DNA of 5,547 bases. Source: an uncultured Sphingomonadales bacterium (GTDB lineage: Bacteria; Pseudomonadota; Alphaproteobacteria; Sphingomonadales; Sphingomonadaceae). Shown piece after piece: positions 1-5,547 of the stretch. The notes under the pieces are model-generated. The model worked only from the letters and a program-made list of their open reading frames with translations. It ran no database searches and was not told the DNA's origin. The stretch spans positions 1 to 5,547 of the forward strand of contig CAITOD010000285.1 in assembly GCA_903893935.1 (NCBI GenBank), written 5' to 3'. Every line of letters starts with the position of its first letter. Position 1 is the first letter of the stretch. A program made the position numbers and the translations under genes.

Positions 1-875
1 CGCACGCTGGCGACCGCGCCCGCCGTCAAGGCTGGCGGCAGGGACGTCGTGAAGATGAAGCCGTCGGCCCAGGAGCGGATCGCATCGACCATCTCGGTGT
101 CGCCGGCGATATAGCCGCCCATCACGCCGAACGCCTTGCCCAGCGTGCCTTCGATCACGGTAACGCGGTCCATCAGCCCTTCGCGTTCGGCCACCCCGCC
201 GCCGCGCGGACCATAAAGCCCCACGCCATGCACTTCATCGAGATACGACATCGCGCCATGCGCCTCGCACACGTCGAGGATTTCGGCGATCGGGGCGATA
301 TCGCCGTCCATCGAATAGACGCTTTCGAACGCCACCAGCTTGGGCAGCGCCGGATCGAGCGCGGCGAGCCGGCGATCGAGATCTTCGGGCGAATTGTGCG
401 CAAATTTCTGCACCGGCGCGCGGCTGTGGCGAATGCCTTCGATCATCGAAGCGTGGTTGAGCGCATCGGACAGGATCACGCAGCCGGGAATGCGCGCGCC
501 GAGCGTGCCGAGCGCCGCCCAGTTCGACACATAGCCCGACGTGAACAGCAGCGCCGATTCCTTGCCATGCAAGTCGGCCAGTTCGGCTTCGAGTTCGACA
601 TGGGCATGCGTGGTGCCCGAAATGTTGCGCGTGCCGCCGGCACCCGCGCCGCAGCGGTCGAGCATTTCGTGCATCGCATCCAGCACTTTGGGGTGCTGGC
701 CCATGCCGAGATAGTCGTTCGAACACCACACCGTGACCGGGCGCGTGCCTTGTTCGACGAATTGCTGCGCCGCCGGAAACGCGCCCGCCTTGCGTTCGAG
801 CTCGGCGAAAATGCGGTAGCGCCCGTCACCCTTGAGCTTGGCCAATTCGGATTCGAAAAACGCCTCGTAGTTCAT
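1..875 (-). CDS. hemA: 5-aminolevulinate synthase, N-terminal 291 residues (3' end outside window)
   Basis: This is a PLP-dependent alpha-oxoamine synthase that condenses glycine with succinyl-CoA to give 5-aminolevulinate, the first committed step to haem and bacteriochlorophyll. The 291 visible residues are about 70% of the usual 400 or so. They show [12 protein letters not shown] (51-62), [13 protein letters not shown] (76-88), FTSGYVSN (111-118), the cofactor-stacking histidine in [11 protein letters not shown] (H142), [15 protein letters not shown] (D213, H216) and the Schiff-base lysine in EGTLGKAFG (K247), then [10 protein letters not shown] near the window edge. All catalytic residues expected in this part are present and the frame is intact. 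The start ATG at 875 overlaps the puhE TGA, with GGGGAAG 5 bases upstream. Its place at the end of the operon ties precursor supply to photosystem expression. KBL and BioF relatives are excluded by the closer match to ALA synthase throughout. Confidence 0.97.
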   Translation of the reverse strand, partial: MNYEAFFESELAKLKGDGRYRIFAELERKAGAFPAAQQFVEQGTRPVTVWCSNDYLGMGQHPKVLDAMHEMLDRCGAGAGGTRNISGTTHAHVELEAELADLHGKESALLFTSGYVSNWAALGTLGARIPGCVILSDALNHASMIEGIRHSRAPVQKFAHNSPEDLDRRLAALDPALPKLVAFESVYSMDGDIAPIAEILDVCEAHGAMSYLDEVHGVGLYGPRGGGVAEREGLMDRVTVIEGTLGKAFGVMGGYIAGDTEMVDAIRSWADGFIFTTSLPPALTAGAVASV

Positions 876-1675
876 TTGATCTTCCCCGCTGGCTCATAAA
901 GGATGGCGACACCGGTCGCTTTTGCTGAAGATGAAGCGGCCCACTGCCACATTTTGGCATCGCGCAAAGGCAGGACCAGAAACAGGTGTTCGACCACGCC
1001 AAGTGCGGCGAGGCCGGCGAGCAGCGTGCCGCAGGCCGCAAGACCGCTGCCGGGTGCGGCCTGCTGCGCGGCGATCCAGCCCCACGCCGAAAGGCCACTG
1101 CCCAGCGCGATCGAGAACGGAAACAGCGCGTTGCACCAGGCCTTGTGAAAATAGCTTTTGAGATACGCCAAGTGTTCGGGAAACACTTCGTCGCTGAGAT
1201 TGGGCACGCCCAGATAGAGATTGAACTTGGACGACAGCCGCAGCACGAACAGCAGCAGGAAGGTCAGCGGCGCGGTCTGGTTGACTTGACCCCAGGTCAG
1301 CGCAAACAGCGCGAGCGCGGTTGCAGCAATCGCCAGTTCGTGGTGGATCACGGTCGCCGTGGCGGCCGAAAACCGCCGCCAGCCGGAAGCGCCGGGGGGG
1401 CATTCGGCGCGATTGGGGCCGGCGACAAAGCCCATCAGAAAGCTCATTTCGTGCCAGCCCCAGATCACGATCGCGGCGGCAAAGCCGAGATAGGCGCCGG
1501 CCACCGTGGCATCGCCTGCGCGCGCATGCACCAGCGCCATCGCCCCGATCGCAGCGAGCCCGGCAAGCGTCAGGCTGGTGGCAAACGTCGCGCGCGGCCG
1601 GCTGTCGAGCCAGACGATCGCGGCCGTGCCGATGAACCACATCACCAGCGCAAACAGGAGCGGCGGGAGCGTCAC
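872..1675 (-). CDS. puhE: Photosynthetic complex assembly protein PuhE (DUF3623 family)
   Basis: This encodes 267 residues with about seven membrane helices (roughly 5-23, 33-50, 57-85, 112-128, 135-147, 180-203, 212-237). Conserved PuhE features are [18 protein letters not shown] with ECP just after it (about 72-92), [20 protein letters not shown] (150-169) followed by AYLKSYF, and [16 protein letters not shown] (231-246). Family knowledge: PuhE is an inner-membrane protein of phototrophic purple bacteria, usually placed just before hemA. Loss in Rhodobacter affects RC-LH1 assembly and bacteriochlorophyll level; its molecular activity is unknown. The start is taken as GTG at 1675, 7 bases after the acsF stop. 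No good Shine-Dalgarno is visible there, so reinitiation after acsF is likely. An in-frame ATG at 1642 would remove half of the first helix and is less likely. The stop overlaps the hemA start (ATGA). Confidence 0.93.
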   Translation of the reverse strand: MTLPPLLFALVMWFIGTAAIVWLDSRPRATFATSLTLAGLAAIGAMALVHARAGDATVAGAYLGFAAAIVIWGWHEMSFLMGFVAGPNRAECPPGASGWRRFSAATATVIHHELAIAATALALFALTWGQVNQTAPLTFLLLFVLRLSSKFNLYLGVPNLSDEVFPEHLAYLKSYFHKAWCNALFPFSIALGSGLSAWGWIAAQQAAPGSGLAACGTLLAGLAALGVVEHLFLVLPLRDAKMWQWAASSSAKATGVAILYEPAGKIK

Positions 1676-1682
1676 GCCGCCG

Positions 1683-2753
1683 TTACCACGCCGGAACCAG
1701 CCGCACCGTGGCGGGGGCCACGTTGCGCTTGACCGGGGTGAAATAGAGCTGCGCGAACGTGAACCCGGCTGCCGCGGTCAGCCCCAGGCGTTTGATCGCG
1801 CCGATCACACCGCCCTGCTCTTTGGCAGCGTCGATGCGGCCGGCGATCCGCCGCATGCGCTCCATCGCGCGGCGGAACCCCGGTGCATCGGTATCGAGCA
1901 CCAGGGGAAACACCTGGCGGGTGATTTCCGAGCAGATCGTGAACACGCGATAATCGTATTCGGTCGGTTCCATGCCGAGCGCCTTGTGGAACGCCGGGCG
2001 ATTGTGATCGCGCACATACATCGTGGCGTAGACCGACACGAGGAAGAAGCGGATCCACAATGTGTTGAGCCCGGTCAGCAGCTTGGGATCGGTGCGCAGC
2101 AGGATCGCAAAGGCTTCGCCGTGGCGGAACTCGTCGTTGCACCACTGTTCAAACCAGTTGAAAATCGGGTGGAAGCGCAGTTCGGGGTGCTTTGCGAGAT
2201 GGCGGAAAATGGTGATGTAGCGCGCGTAGCCGATCTTTTCGCTGAGATAGACCGCGTAGAAAATGAATTTGGGGCGGAAATAGGTGTATTTCTTGGCTTT
2301 GGTGAGAAAGCCCAGATCGATGCCGATGCCGGCGTCTTTGAGCGTTTCGTTGATGAACCCGGCGTGGCGGCTTTCATCGCGGCTCAGCAGCCTGAACAGC
2401 TGTTTGATATCGGGGTTGGTGACCCGCTTGGCGATTTCGGCATAGAGAATGCAGCCCGAAAATTCGGAGGTCAGCGAACTGACCAGGAAATCGATGAATT
2501 CCTGCCGCAGCCCGTCGGGCAGGCTTTCGATCACGCCGACGAACGGCTGCGTGCGCTTGAAATGCAGCTTGTTGGGATCGCCGACCATTTCGGCGATCAG
2601 CGCGTCCCAGTCCTTGCGCACCGAAGCGACATCGATGCGGTCCATCGCCGCATAGTCGGTGGTGTAAAAGCGCGGTGCGAGGATGGTGTCCTGGCACGCC
2701 GCGGCCATCAGTTCGCTATTGGCGCCCGGCTTGATCTGGGTCATCGCATTCAT
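1683..2753 (-). CDS. acsF: Aerobic Mg-protoporphyrin IX monomethyl ester (oxidative) cyclase AcsF
   Basis: This encodes 356 residues, the usual AcsF length. The enzyme is a diiron oxygenase that uses O2 to form the isocyclic ring E, converting Mg-protoporphyrin IX monomethyl ester to divinyl protochlorophyllide. The two ferritin-like metal motifs are clear: DESRH (E127, H130) and DEFRH (E208, H211), with further candidate ligands E97 or E106 and E276 ([10 protein letters not shown]). Typical AcsF stretches are [55 protein letters not shown] and [20 protein letters not shown]. The same frame runs upstream to an ATG at 2825, but the ATG at 2753 overlaps the preceding TGA (ATGA), has GGGAAA 5 bases upstream and gives the family N-terminus. 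The ending PAW then TAA lies 7 bases before puhE. The gene implies pigment synthesis in the presence of oxygen. Confidence 0.97.
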   Translation of the reverse strand: MNAMTQIKPGANSELMAAACQDTILAPRFYTTDYAAMDRIDVASVRKDWDALIAEMVGDPNKLHFKRTQPFVGVIESLPDGLRQEFIDFLVSSLTSEFSGCILYAEIAKRVTNPDIKQLFRLLSRDESRHAGFINETLKDAGIGIDLGFLTKAKKYTYFRPKFIFYAVYLSEKIGYARYITIFRHLAKHPELRFHPIFNWFEQWCNDEFRHGEAFAILLRTDPKLLTGLNTLWIRFFLVSVYATMYVRDHNRPAFHKALGMEPTEYDYRVFTICSEITRQVFPLVLDTDAPGFRRAMERMRRIAGRIDAAKEQGGVIGAIKRLGLTAAAGFTFAQLYFTPVKRNVAPATVRLVPAW

Positions 2754-3040
2754 GGCAGTTTCCCGTTGCTGAAACTTACTTCCCACAATTCGGCGAGTTC
2801 GAAATGCCCGGCCAGTTTGGTCCACAGCCGTTCGAGCGCGCTGGCGCGCACCACCGTCGCCATGCGTTCGACCACGCGGCGTTCGCCAAACCCCAGCGCG
2901 ATCGGCGCGCCGTGGACGTGAACCTGGTCACCGGGGCCGATGCCCACGCCATCGGCGAGCACGACATGCGCGCACAATTGCTCGTGGCTGTGCTCAAGCT
3001 CGATCGTGCAGGGCGTGTCGAACCGGGTGCGACGCAGCAT
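2750..3040 (-). CDS. bciE: Small protein upstream of acsF, probable O2-dependent cyclase subunit BciE
   Basis: This small soluble protein has 96 residues from the ATG at 3040, or 98 from the GTG at 3046, which overlaps the puhC stop as GTGA. A GGAG at 3054-3051 lies 10 bases before the ATG and 4 before the GTG, so the start is not certain. It has no signal peptide or membrane helix. The first half looks beta-rich ([20 protein letters not shown], then [12 protein letters not shown]); the second half has an amphipathic helix ([20 protein letters not shown]) and ends [10 protein letters not shown]. It holds two His-X-His pairs and two cysteines. Family knowledge: in Alphaproteobacteria the AcsF cyclase needs a small partner called BciE, encoded by a conserved photosynthesis-cluster gene. 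Identification here rests on position, size and ATGA coupling to acsF; I could not align it to a reference. Otherwise it is a conserved hypothetical protein. Confidence 0.72.
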   Translation of the reverse strand: MLRRTRFDTPCTIELEHSHEQLCAHVVLADGVGIGPGDQVHVHGAPIALGFGERRVVERMATVVRASALERLWTKLAGHFELAELWEVSFSNGKLP

Positions 3041-3042
3041 GA

Positions 3043-3522
3043 TCACGAAACTCCGGGCCTGGGCAGCAGCGCCATGAATGCGGCGCGGTTGCTCGATCCG
3101 AACGCGGTCAGTTCGATCGACCGGCCCGTGGCGCTATCGGTCAGCGACAATTCGCCGTCGGGCCACAGCGTCAGATTGAATGGCGGCTGGTTGCCGATCC
3201 CGTGCATCCGCCGCTCGCGCGCAAGGCCGCGCATCACGCCGCGGATAAAGCCGGTCTTCTGGCCCGGTTCGATCACCGAGGCATTGCTGCCTTTGTCGGC
3301 ATCCTCGATAACCACCGCCCCGTCGGCGCGATCGATAAAGCGCAAATTGCGCTGTTCGACCGGCACCATGTGATCGGCGGCGCGCAGCGCGACCGGCGAT
3401 GCGGCGGCAGGGATATGCGCGATCCGCACGGTTGCCGTCGCCGCGAGCGCAAACAGCACCAGCGCGCCCGCCGTGATCAGCGTGTTGCGCGGCACCATGT
3501 CGGCGTGGGTGTGCGTGCTCAT
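3043..3522 (-). CDS. puhC: Photosynthetic complex assembly protein PuhC
   Basis: This encodes 159 residues, close to the roughly 160 of Rhodobacter PuhC. A short polar N-terminus (MSTHTHADMVPRN) precedes one membrane helix (about residues 14-33); the rest should face the periplasm by family precedent. Conserved blocks are GFIRGVMRGLARERR (about 91-105), FNLTLWPDGELSLTDSATGR (115-134) and LTAFGSSNRAAFMALL (about 138-153). PuhC is known to help RC-LH1 core assembly or reorganisation. The same frame is open upstream to 3705, but I chose the ATG at 3522 because it overlaps the puhB TGA (ATGA), has GAGG 10 bases upstream, gives family length, and because the extra N-terminal stretch is an arginine-rich shadow of puhB. 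The downstream gene begins at, or 2 bases after, its stop. Confidence 0.92.
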   Translation of the reverse strand: MSTHTHADMVPRNTLITAGALVLFALAATATVRIAHIPAAASPVALRAADHMVPVEQRNLRFIDRADGAVVIEDADKGSNASVIEPGQKTGFIRGVMRGLARERRMHGIGNQPPFNLTLWPDGELSLTDSATGRSIELTAFGSSNRAAFMALLPRPGVS

Positions 3523-4157
3523 GCGTTGGCCGCCTCGGCAAAGGCCGGCGCACGGCCGGCCGGGGATGGTGTCACGACCGCACTGCCCTGCGGGTTGACC
3601 GCGCGGCAGGCGCGCGCGACCTGGTCGGCAACCGCGAGCGCGTCGGGGATCGCGCGCAGCGTGGGCTGTGGCGCGATCACTTTCCACGGCCGGGCATGCG
3701 GCCACAAAGCGGCGACGCCAAGTTTGGCCGGGCCGGTAATCGTGAGCGAAACATCGCCGGTGCCATCGCGGTGCAAGGCAAGATCAACCGCGCCAATCAT
3801 CCGCAGCGGCAGATTGATGCATTTGGGCACGGCAATGCCGATCCGCAGCACGATGCGGCGGTTGGTCAGCGTGTAGACCGTGGTGCGCGCTTCGGCGAGC
3901 GCCAGCGCATAGAGCAGCGCGACCCCGACAAGCCCGAGACCGGCGGTCATTTCCACCCCGAGATAGCCGCCGTGCCGCGCCCACGCGCTTTCGAGCGCCC
4001 AGCCGGTGAGCAGCACAAAGTAGATCGTCACCAGCCGGGTGCTGAACGCGGTTCGCGCCAAGGTCAGCCAGTCGGGCGAGCCTTGCCAGACGATGTGCTC
4101 GCCCGGCGGCAGCATGCCCGGCAGGCCGCGGATCGGCTCGATTTCGTATTCGCTCAC
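3519..4157 (-). CDS. puhB: Photosynthetic complex assembly protein PuhB
   Basis: This encodes 212 residues starting at GTG, with an excellent AGGAG 8 bases upstream inside the end of puhA. The N-terminus has the family pattern EPIRGLPGMLPPGEHIVWQG (residues 7-26), followed by two or three hydrophobic helices (about 41-58 and 70-90). A PH-like domain segment TVYTLTNRRIVLRIGIAVP (about 93-111) follows, then the conserved LWPHARPWKVIAPQPTLRAI (about 151-170). Family knowledge: PuhB is a membrane protein needed for efficient reaction-centre assembly in Rhodobacter. The last 25 residues are alanine/proline rich and look disordered; their DNA carries a GC-rich hairpin (3543-3561). The stop overlaps the puhC start as ATGA. 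Family assignment is secure; the exact biochemical role of the family is not settled. Confidence 0.93.
   Translation of the reverse strand: MSEYEIEPIRGLPGMLPPGEHIVWQGSPDWLTLARTAFSTRLVTIYFVLLTGWALESAWARHGGYLGVEMTAGLGLVGVALLYALALAEARTTVYTLTNRRIVLRIGIAVPKCINLPLRMIGAVDLALHRDGTGDVSLTITGPAKLGVAALWPHARPWKVIAPQPTLRAIPDALAVADQVARACRAVNPQGSAVVTPSPAGRAPAFAEAANA
3543..3561 (-). repeat. GC-only inverted repeat (possible RNA hairpin) at the 3' end of puhB, before puhC
   Basis: The minus strand reads GGCCGGC, a 5-base loop CGTGC, then GCCGGCC: a perfect 7-bp stem made only of G and C. It ends 20 bases before the puhC ATG and is followed by TTT only, so it is not a convincing intrinsic terminator. It sits in codons for the low-complexity PuhB tail (AGRAPAF), where protein constraint should be weak. 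It could affect mRNA stability or puhC translation. In DNA this rich in GC such stems also arise by chance. Confidence 0.4.
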
Positions 4158-4930
4158 AGGAATGGCTCCTGCCGGTCGCGGTTGGCGTAGAGATAGCCAC
4201 CGCCGAAATAGGCCGCGACGCGCTCTTCCTCATAAAGCGTGATCTGGTCATCGGCTTCGAGCCGCGGCACGCCCGCGAACTGTGCGGCGTTCAGCGCATC
4301 GATCACCACGCGGCGGCGGCTGCGCTGGACCGAAGCCATCATCATCGGTGCAAGCAGCGGCCCGCCTTCGCTGTCGAGCTGGATATAGCGCACCAGGCGA
4401 TCGGCCTTGTCGATCCACAGCGTGCGGACATGGCCCGCAACCGCGCCATCGGCCCCCAGCACCGGCCAGCCGGCGAGATCCGAATCTTCGCGCGCCACGC
4501 CATACCCCGTTGCGGTGTTGAGCGGAACGATGCGGGGATGACCTTCCATGTCGAGATCGGGCCGCTTGGCGCGGTTGGCCCACGAAGCCGGGCCCACCCC
4601 GTCGGCAAGCGGATTGCCGGTCGGCGCGTAAGGCGCGCCGGGAAAGCGATCGGTGCGCCGTGCCGCGATATCGACGGGCTCGCGCCCTTCGGTGCGCGGG
4701 ACCGGCGCGGTCACCACGCCGTGGCCGAACGGCAAGAGGAACCGCTTGACCGCCGCGGTGTGCAGCACGCCGCCCACGCTATCGACCCGGCCGGTGGTTT
4801 CATCCTCGAGCGGATAGCCCTCGCGGCGGTCTTCGCGGCGCAAGTAGACCACCAGGCCGATGAAAAACAGCACGAAGGCATCGAACACGAGCAGGGCGAC
4901 ATCGATCCCCGCAGTCAGATTGGGATGCAT
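4154..4930 (-). CDS. puhA: Photosynthetic reaction centre H subunit
   Basis: This encodes 258 residues, close to the roughly 260 usual for the family. One transmembrane helix (about residues 9-30) follows a short N-terminus, then the family hallmark RREGYPLEDE (about 35-44). A cytoplasmic domain follows, with APTGNPLADGVGPASWA (about 102-118), VPRLEADDQITLYEEE (about 221-236) and the C-terminal FGGGYLYA. The H subunit caps the L/M core on the cytoplasmic side and carries protons towards the secondary quinone QB. Compared with the Rhodobacter sphaeroides protein from memory, Asp124 and His128 are kept (D127, H131), but His126 is Glu (E129) and Glu173 is Asp (D177). I chose the ATG at 4930 over the GTG at 4933 because GGGGA at 4941-4937 lies 6 bases before it. 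The stop overlaps the puhB start as GTGA. About 30 bases separate it from lhaA. Confidence 0.96.
   Translation of the reverse strand: MHPNLTAGIDVALLVFDAFVLFFIGLVVYLRREDRREGYPLEDETTGRVDSVGGVLHTAAVKRFLLPFGHGVVTAPVPRTEGREPVDIAARRTDRFPGAPYAPTGNPLADGVGPASWANRAKRPDLDMEGHPRIVPLNTATGYGVAREDSDLAGWPVLGADGAVAGHVRTLWIDKADRLVRYIQLDSEGGPLLAPMMMASVQRSRRRVVIDALNAAQFAGVPRLEADDQITLYEEERVAAYFGGGYLYANRDRQEPFL
4166..4170 (-). promoter_or_regulatory. Ribosome binding site of puhB
   Basis: AGGAG on the minus strand lies within the last codons of puhA, 8 bases before the puhB GTG. It is the best Shine-Dalgarno match in the window. It supports the GTG start and efficient independent initiation in addition to coupling with puhA. 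Confidence 0.75.
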
Positions 4931-4936
4931 CACAAT

Positions 4937-4944
4937 TCCCCTTT
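4937..4944 (-). promoter_or_regulatory. Ribosome binding site of puhA
   Basis: On the minus strand the sequence reads AAAGGGGA, 6 bases before the ATG at 4930 and only 3 before the alternative GTG at 4933. This spacing decides for the ATG. It is the only start in the operon served by a true intergenic leader. Confidence 0.65.
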
Positions 4945-4960
4945 CATCTCGGTAACTTGG

Positions 4961-5547
4961 TCATATCGGAAACTCGGTCAGGCCAAAGCGGGTGGGGGTG
5001 GCGGCGGGCGCCATCGGTTCGCTGCGGACGAGTGGACCGAGTGCCACCAGCGTCACCAGCAGAAGGACAATTTCGACGCTGTAAACAAAGCCATAGCCGG
5101 TCGACGGGCTCGCCAGCGCGGCGCCCAGATCGCCTGCCGCAGCAAGGCTCGACACGAAATCGCGCGCAAACGCGCCGAGTGCGATCGCCACGCCCGCGCA
5201 TGTCGCCTGGACCGCGCCCCACGCACCGAGCGCGAGCCCGGTGCGTTCGACATCGGAAATCGCCATCGCCGCGGTCAGCGTGCCGACCGAGAACAGCCCG
5301 CCGCCCAGACCGATGAACGTGGCGCCCACTTCGAGTAGCGCCACCGAATGCAGCGGCCCGGCAAACAGCACCAGCAGGAACGCGCCGATCCCGGCGACCG
5401 CGCCAAACCCTGCGAGCCGGTGCGGCTCGCCGCCATCGCCAAGCGTGCGCGCGGCATAAGCAAAGCCCGCCAGCATGCCCACTGCCCACAGCGCGGTCAG
5501 CGCGGTGGTGGCACCCACCGAAAGCCCGAGGATTTGCCCGCCATAAG
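4961..5547 (-). CDS. lhaA: Light-harvesting 1 assembly protein LhaA, C-terminal part (5' end outside window)
   Basis: The frame is open to the window edge and ends at a TGA at 4963-4961, giving 194 residues plus a partial codon. It begins YGGQILGLSVGATTALTALW, which matches the motif seen in the middle of PucC/LhaA proteins (bacteriochlorophyll-delivery branch of the major facilitator superfamily). About five hydrophobic helices follow, with glycine/alanine-rich segments such as FIGLGGGLFSVGTLTAAMAI and a short polar tail ending FGLTEFPI. Family knowledge: LhaA is an inner-membrane protein required for efficient assembly of the LH1 antenna and lies directly upstream of puhA in many purple bacteria, as here. 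PucC and LhaA are paralogues that are hard to separate by sequence alone; position next to puhA decides for LhaA. A GTG at 5518 is internal (valine), not a start. The N-terminal half is not visible. Confidence 0.9.
   Translation of the reverse strand, partial: YGGQILGLSVGATTALTALWAVGMLAGFAYAARTLGDGGEPHRLAGFGAVAGIGAFLLVLFAGPLHSVALLEVGATFIGLGGGLFSVGTLTAAMAISDVERTGLALGAWGAVQATCAGVAIALGAFARDFVSSLAAAGDLGAALASPSTGYGFVYSVEIVLLLVTLVALGPLVRSEPMAPAATPTRFGLTEFPI

Noticed and set aside
627..649. GC-rich imperfect hairpin within hemA
   Set aside because: It has a 2-base bulge and encodes the conserved glycine-rich GAGAGGTR segment of ALA synthase; codon choice is enough to explain it.
228..899. Open frame of 223 codons on the plus strand opposite hemA
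   Set aside because: It is antisense to hemA, whose catalytic motifs are intact; the frame is rich in Arg/His/Glu with no family pattern and no plausible operon partner.
1170..1188. Perfect 7-bp inverted repeat AAGTGTT-CGGGA-AACACTT inside puhE
   Set aside because: It contains TGT-N7-ACA, not the TGT-N12-ACA of CrtJ/PpsR sites, and lies in codons for the conserved EVFPEHL motif, so protein constraint or chance explains it.
2754..2825. N-terminal extension of acsF by 24 residues
   Set aside because: It would overlap bciE by 76 bases and lacks family similarity; the ATG at 2753 has ATGA coupling and a GGGAAA site.
1506..2921. Long open frame of 471 codons on the plus strand opposite puhE, acsF and bciE
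   Set aside because: It runs antisense across three well-supported genes, has low-complexity Arg/Ala/Asp/Gln-rich sequence with no recognisable domain, and is what GC-rich codon use produces on the opposite strand.
3523..3705. N-terminal extension of puhC to an upstream start
   Set aside because: The extra 61 residues are an out-of-frame reading of puhB. The ATG at 3522 has ATGA overlap, GAGG and family length.
4430..5338. Open frame of 302 codons on the plus strand opposite puhA and lhaA
   Set aside because: It is a shadow of two recognisable genes, crosses their junction, and its sequence is unstructured and basic.

Overview
The window is a GC-rich (roughly two thirds G+C by eye) stretch of a purple-bacterial photosynthesis gene cluster. 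All eight genes lie on the minus strand, so transcription runs from position 5547 towards 1. In transcription order they are lhaA (3' part only), puhA, puhB, puhC, a small gene that is most likely bciE, acsF, puhE and hemA (5' part only). Gene order, protein types and base composition point to a phototrophic alphaproteobacterium. The O2-dependent cyclase AcsF, with no bchE in view, fits an aerobic anoxygenic phototroph such as a sphingomonad or Erythrobacter relative; the exact genus is an inference from family resemblance only.

Region by region: 5547-4961 holds the C-terminal half of LhaA, a major-facilitator-type membrane protein needed for light-harvesting 1 assembly. 4930-3043 holds puhABC: the reaction-centre H subunit and two membrane assembly factors. 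3040-1683 holds the cyclase pair bciE-acsF, which makes the fifth (isocyclic) ring of bacteriochlorophyll. 1675-872 holds the polytopic assembly protein PuhE. 875-1 holds 5-aminolevulinate synthase, the first enzyme of tetrapyrrole synthesis, cut by the window edge.

The genes are packed almost without spacers. puhA/puhB, puhB/puhC, bciE/acsF and puhE/hemA overlap by 4 bases (ATGA or GTGA), puhC/bciE overlap by 4 or are 2 apart depending on the start, and acsF/puhE are 7 apart. The only larger gap is about 30 bases between lhaA and puhA. This is a translationally coupled operon linking precursor supply (HemA), ring formation (AcsF and BciE) and assembly of the RC-LH1 complex (PuhA, PuhB, PuhC, PuhE, LhaA). 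No terminator, tRNA, rRNA, insertion sequence, CRISPR array or gene-free stretch over 300 bases is present. A reading by eye found no TGT-N12-ACA site of the CrtJ/PpsR type.

This is largely a canonical locus and I see no wholly new system. The points most worth a second look are the small cyclase-partner gene, altered proton-path residues in the H subunit, a strong GC hairpin just before puhC, and a six-codon reading frame between lhaA and puhA.
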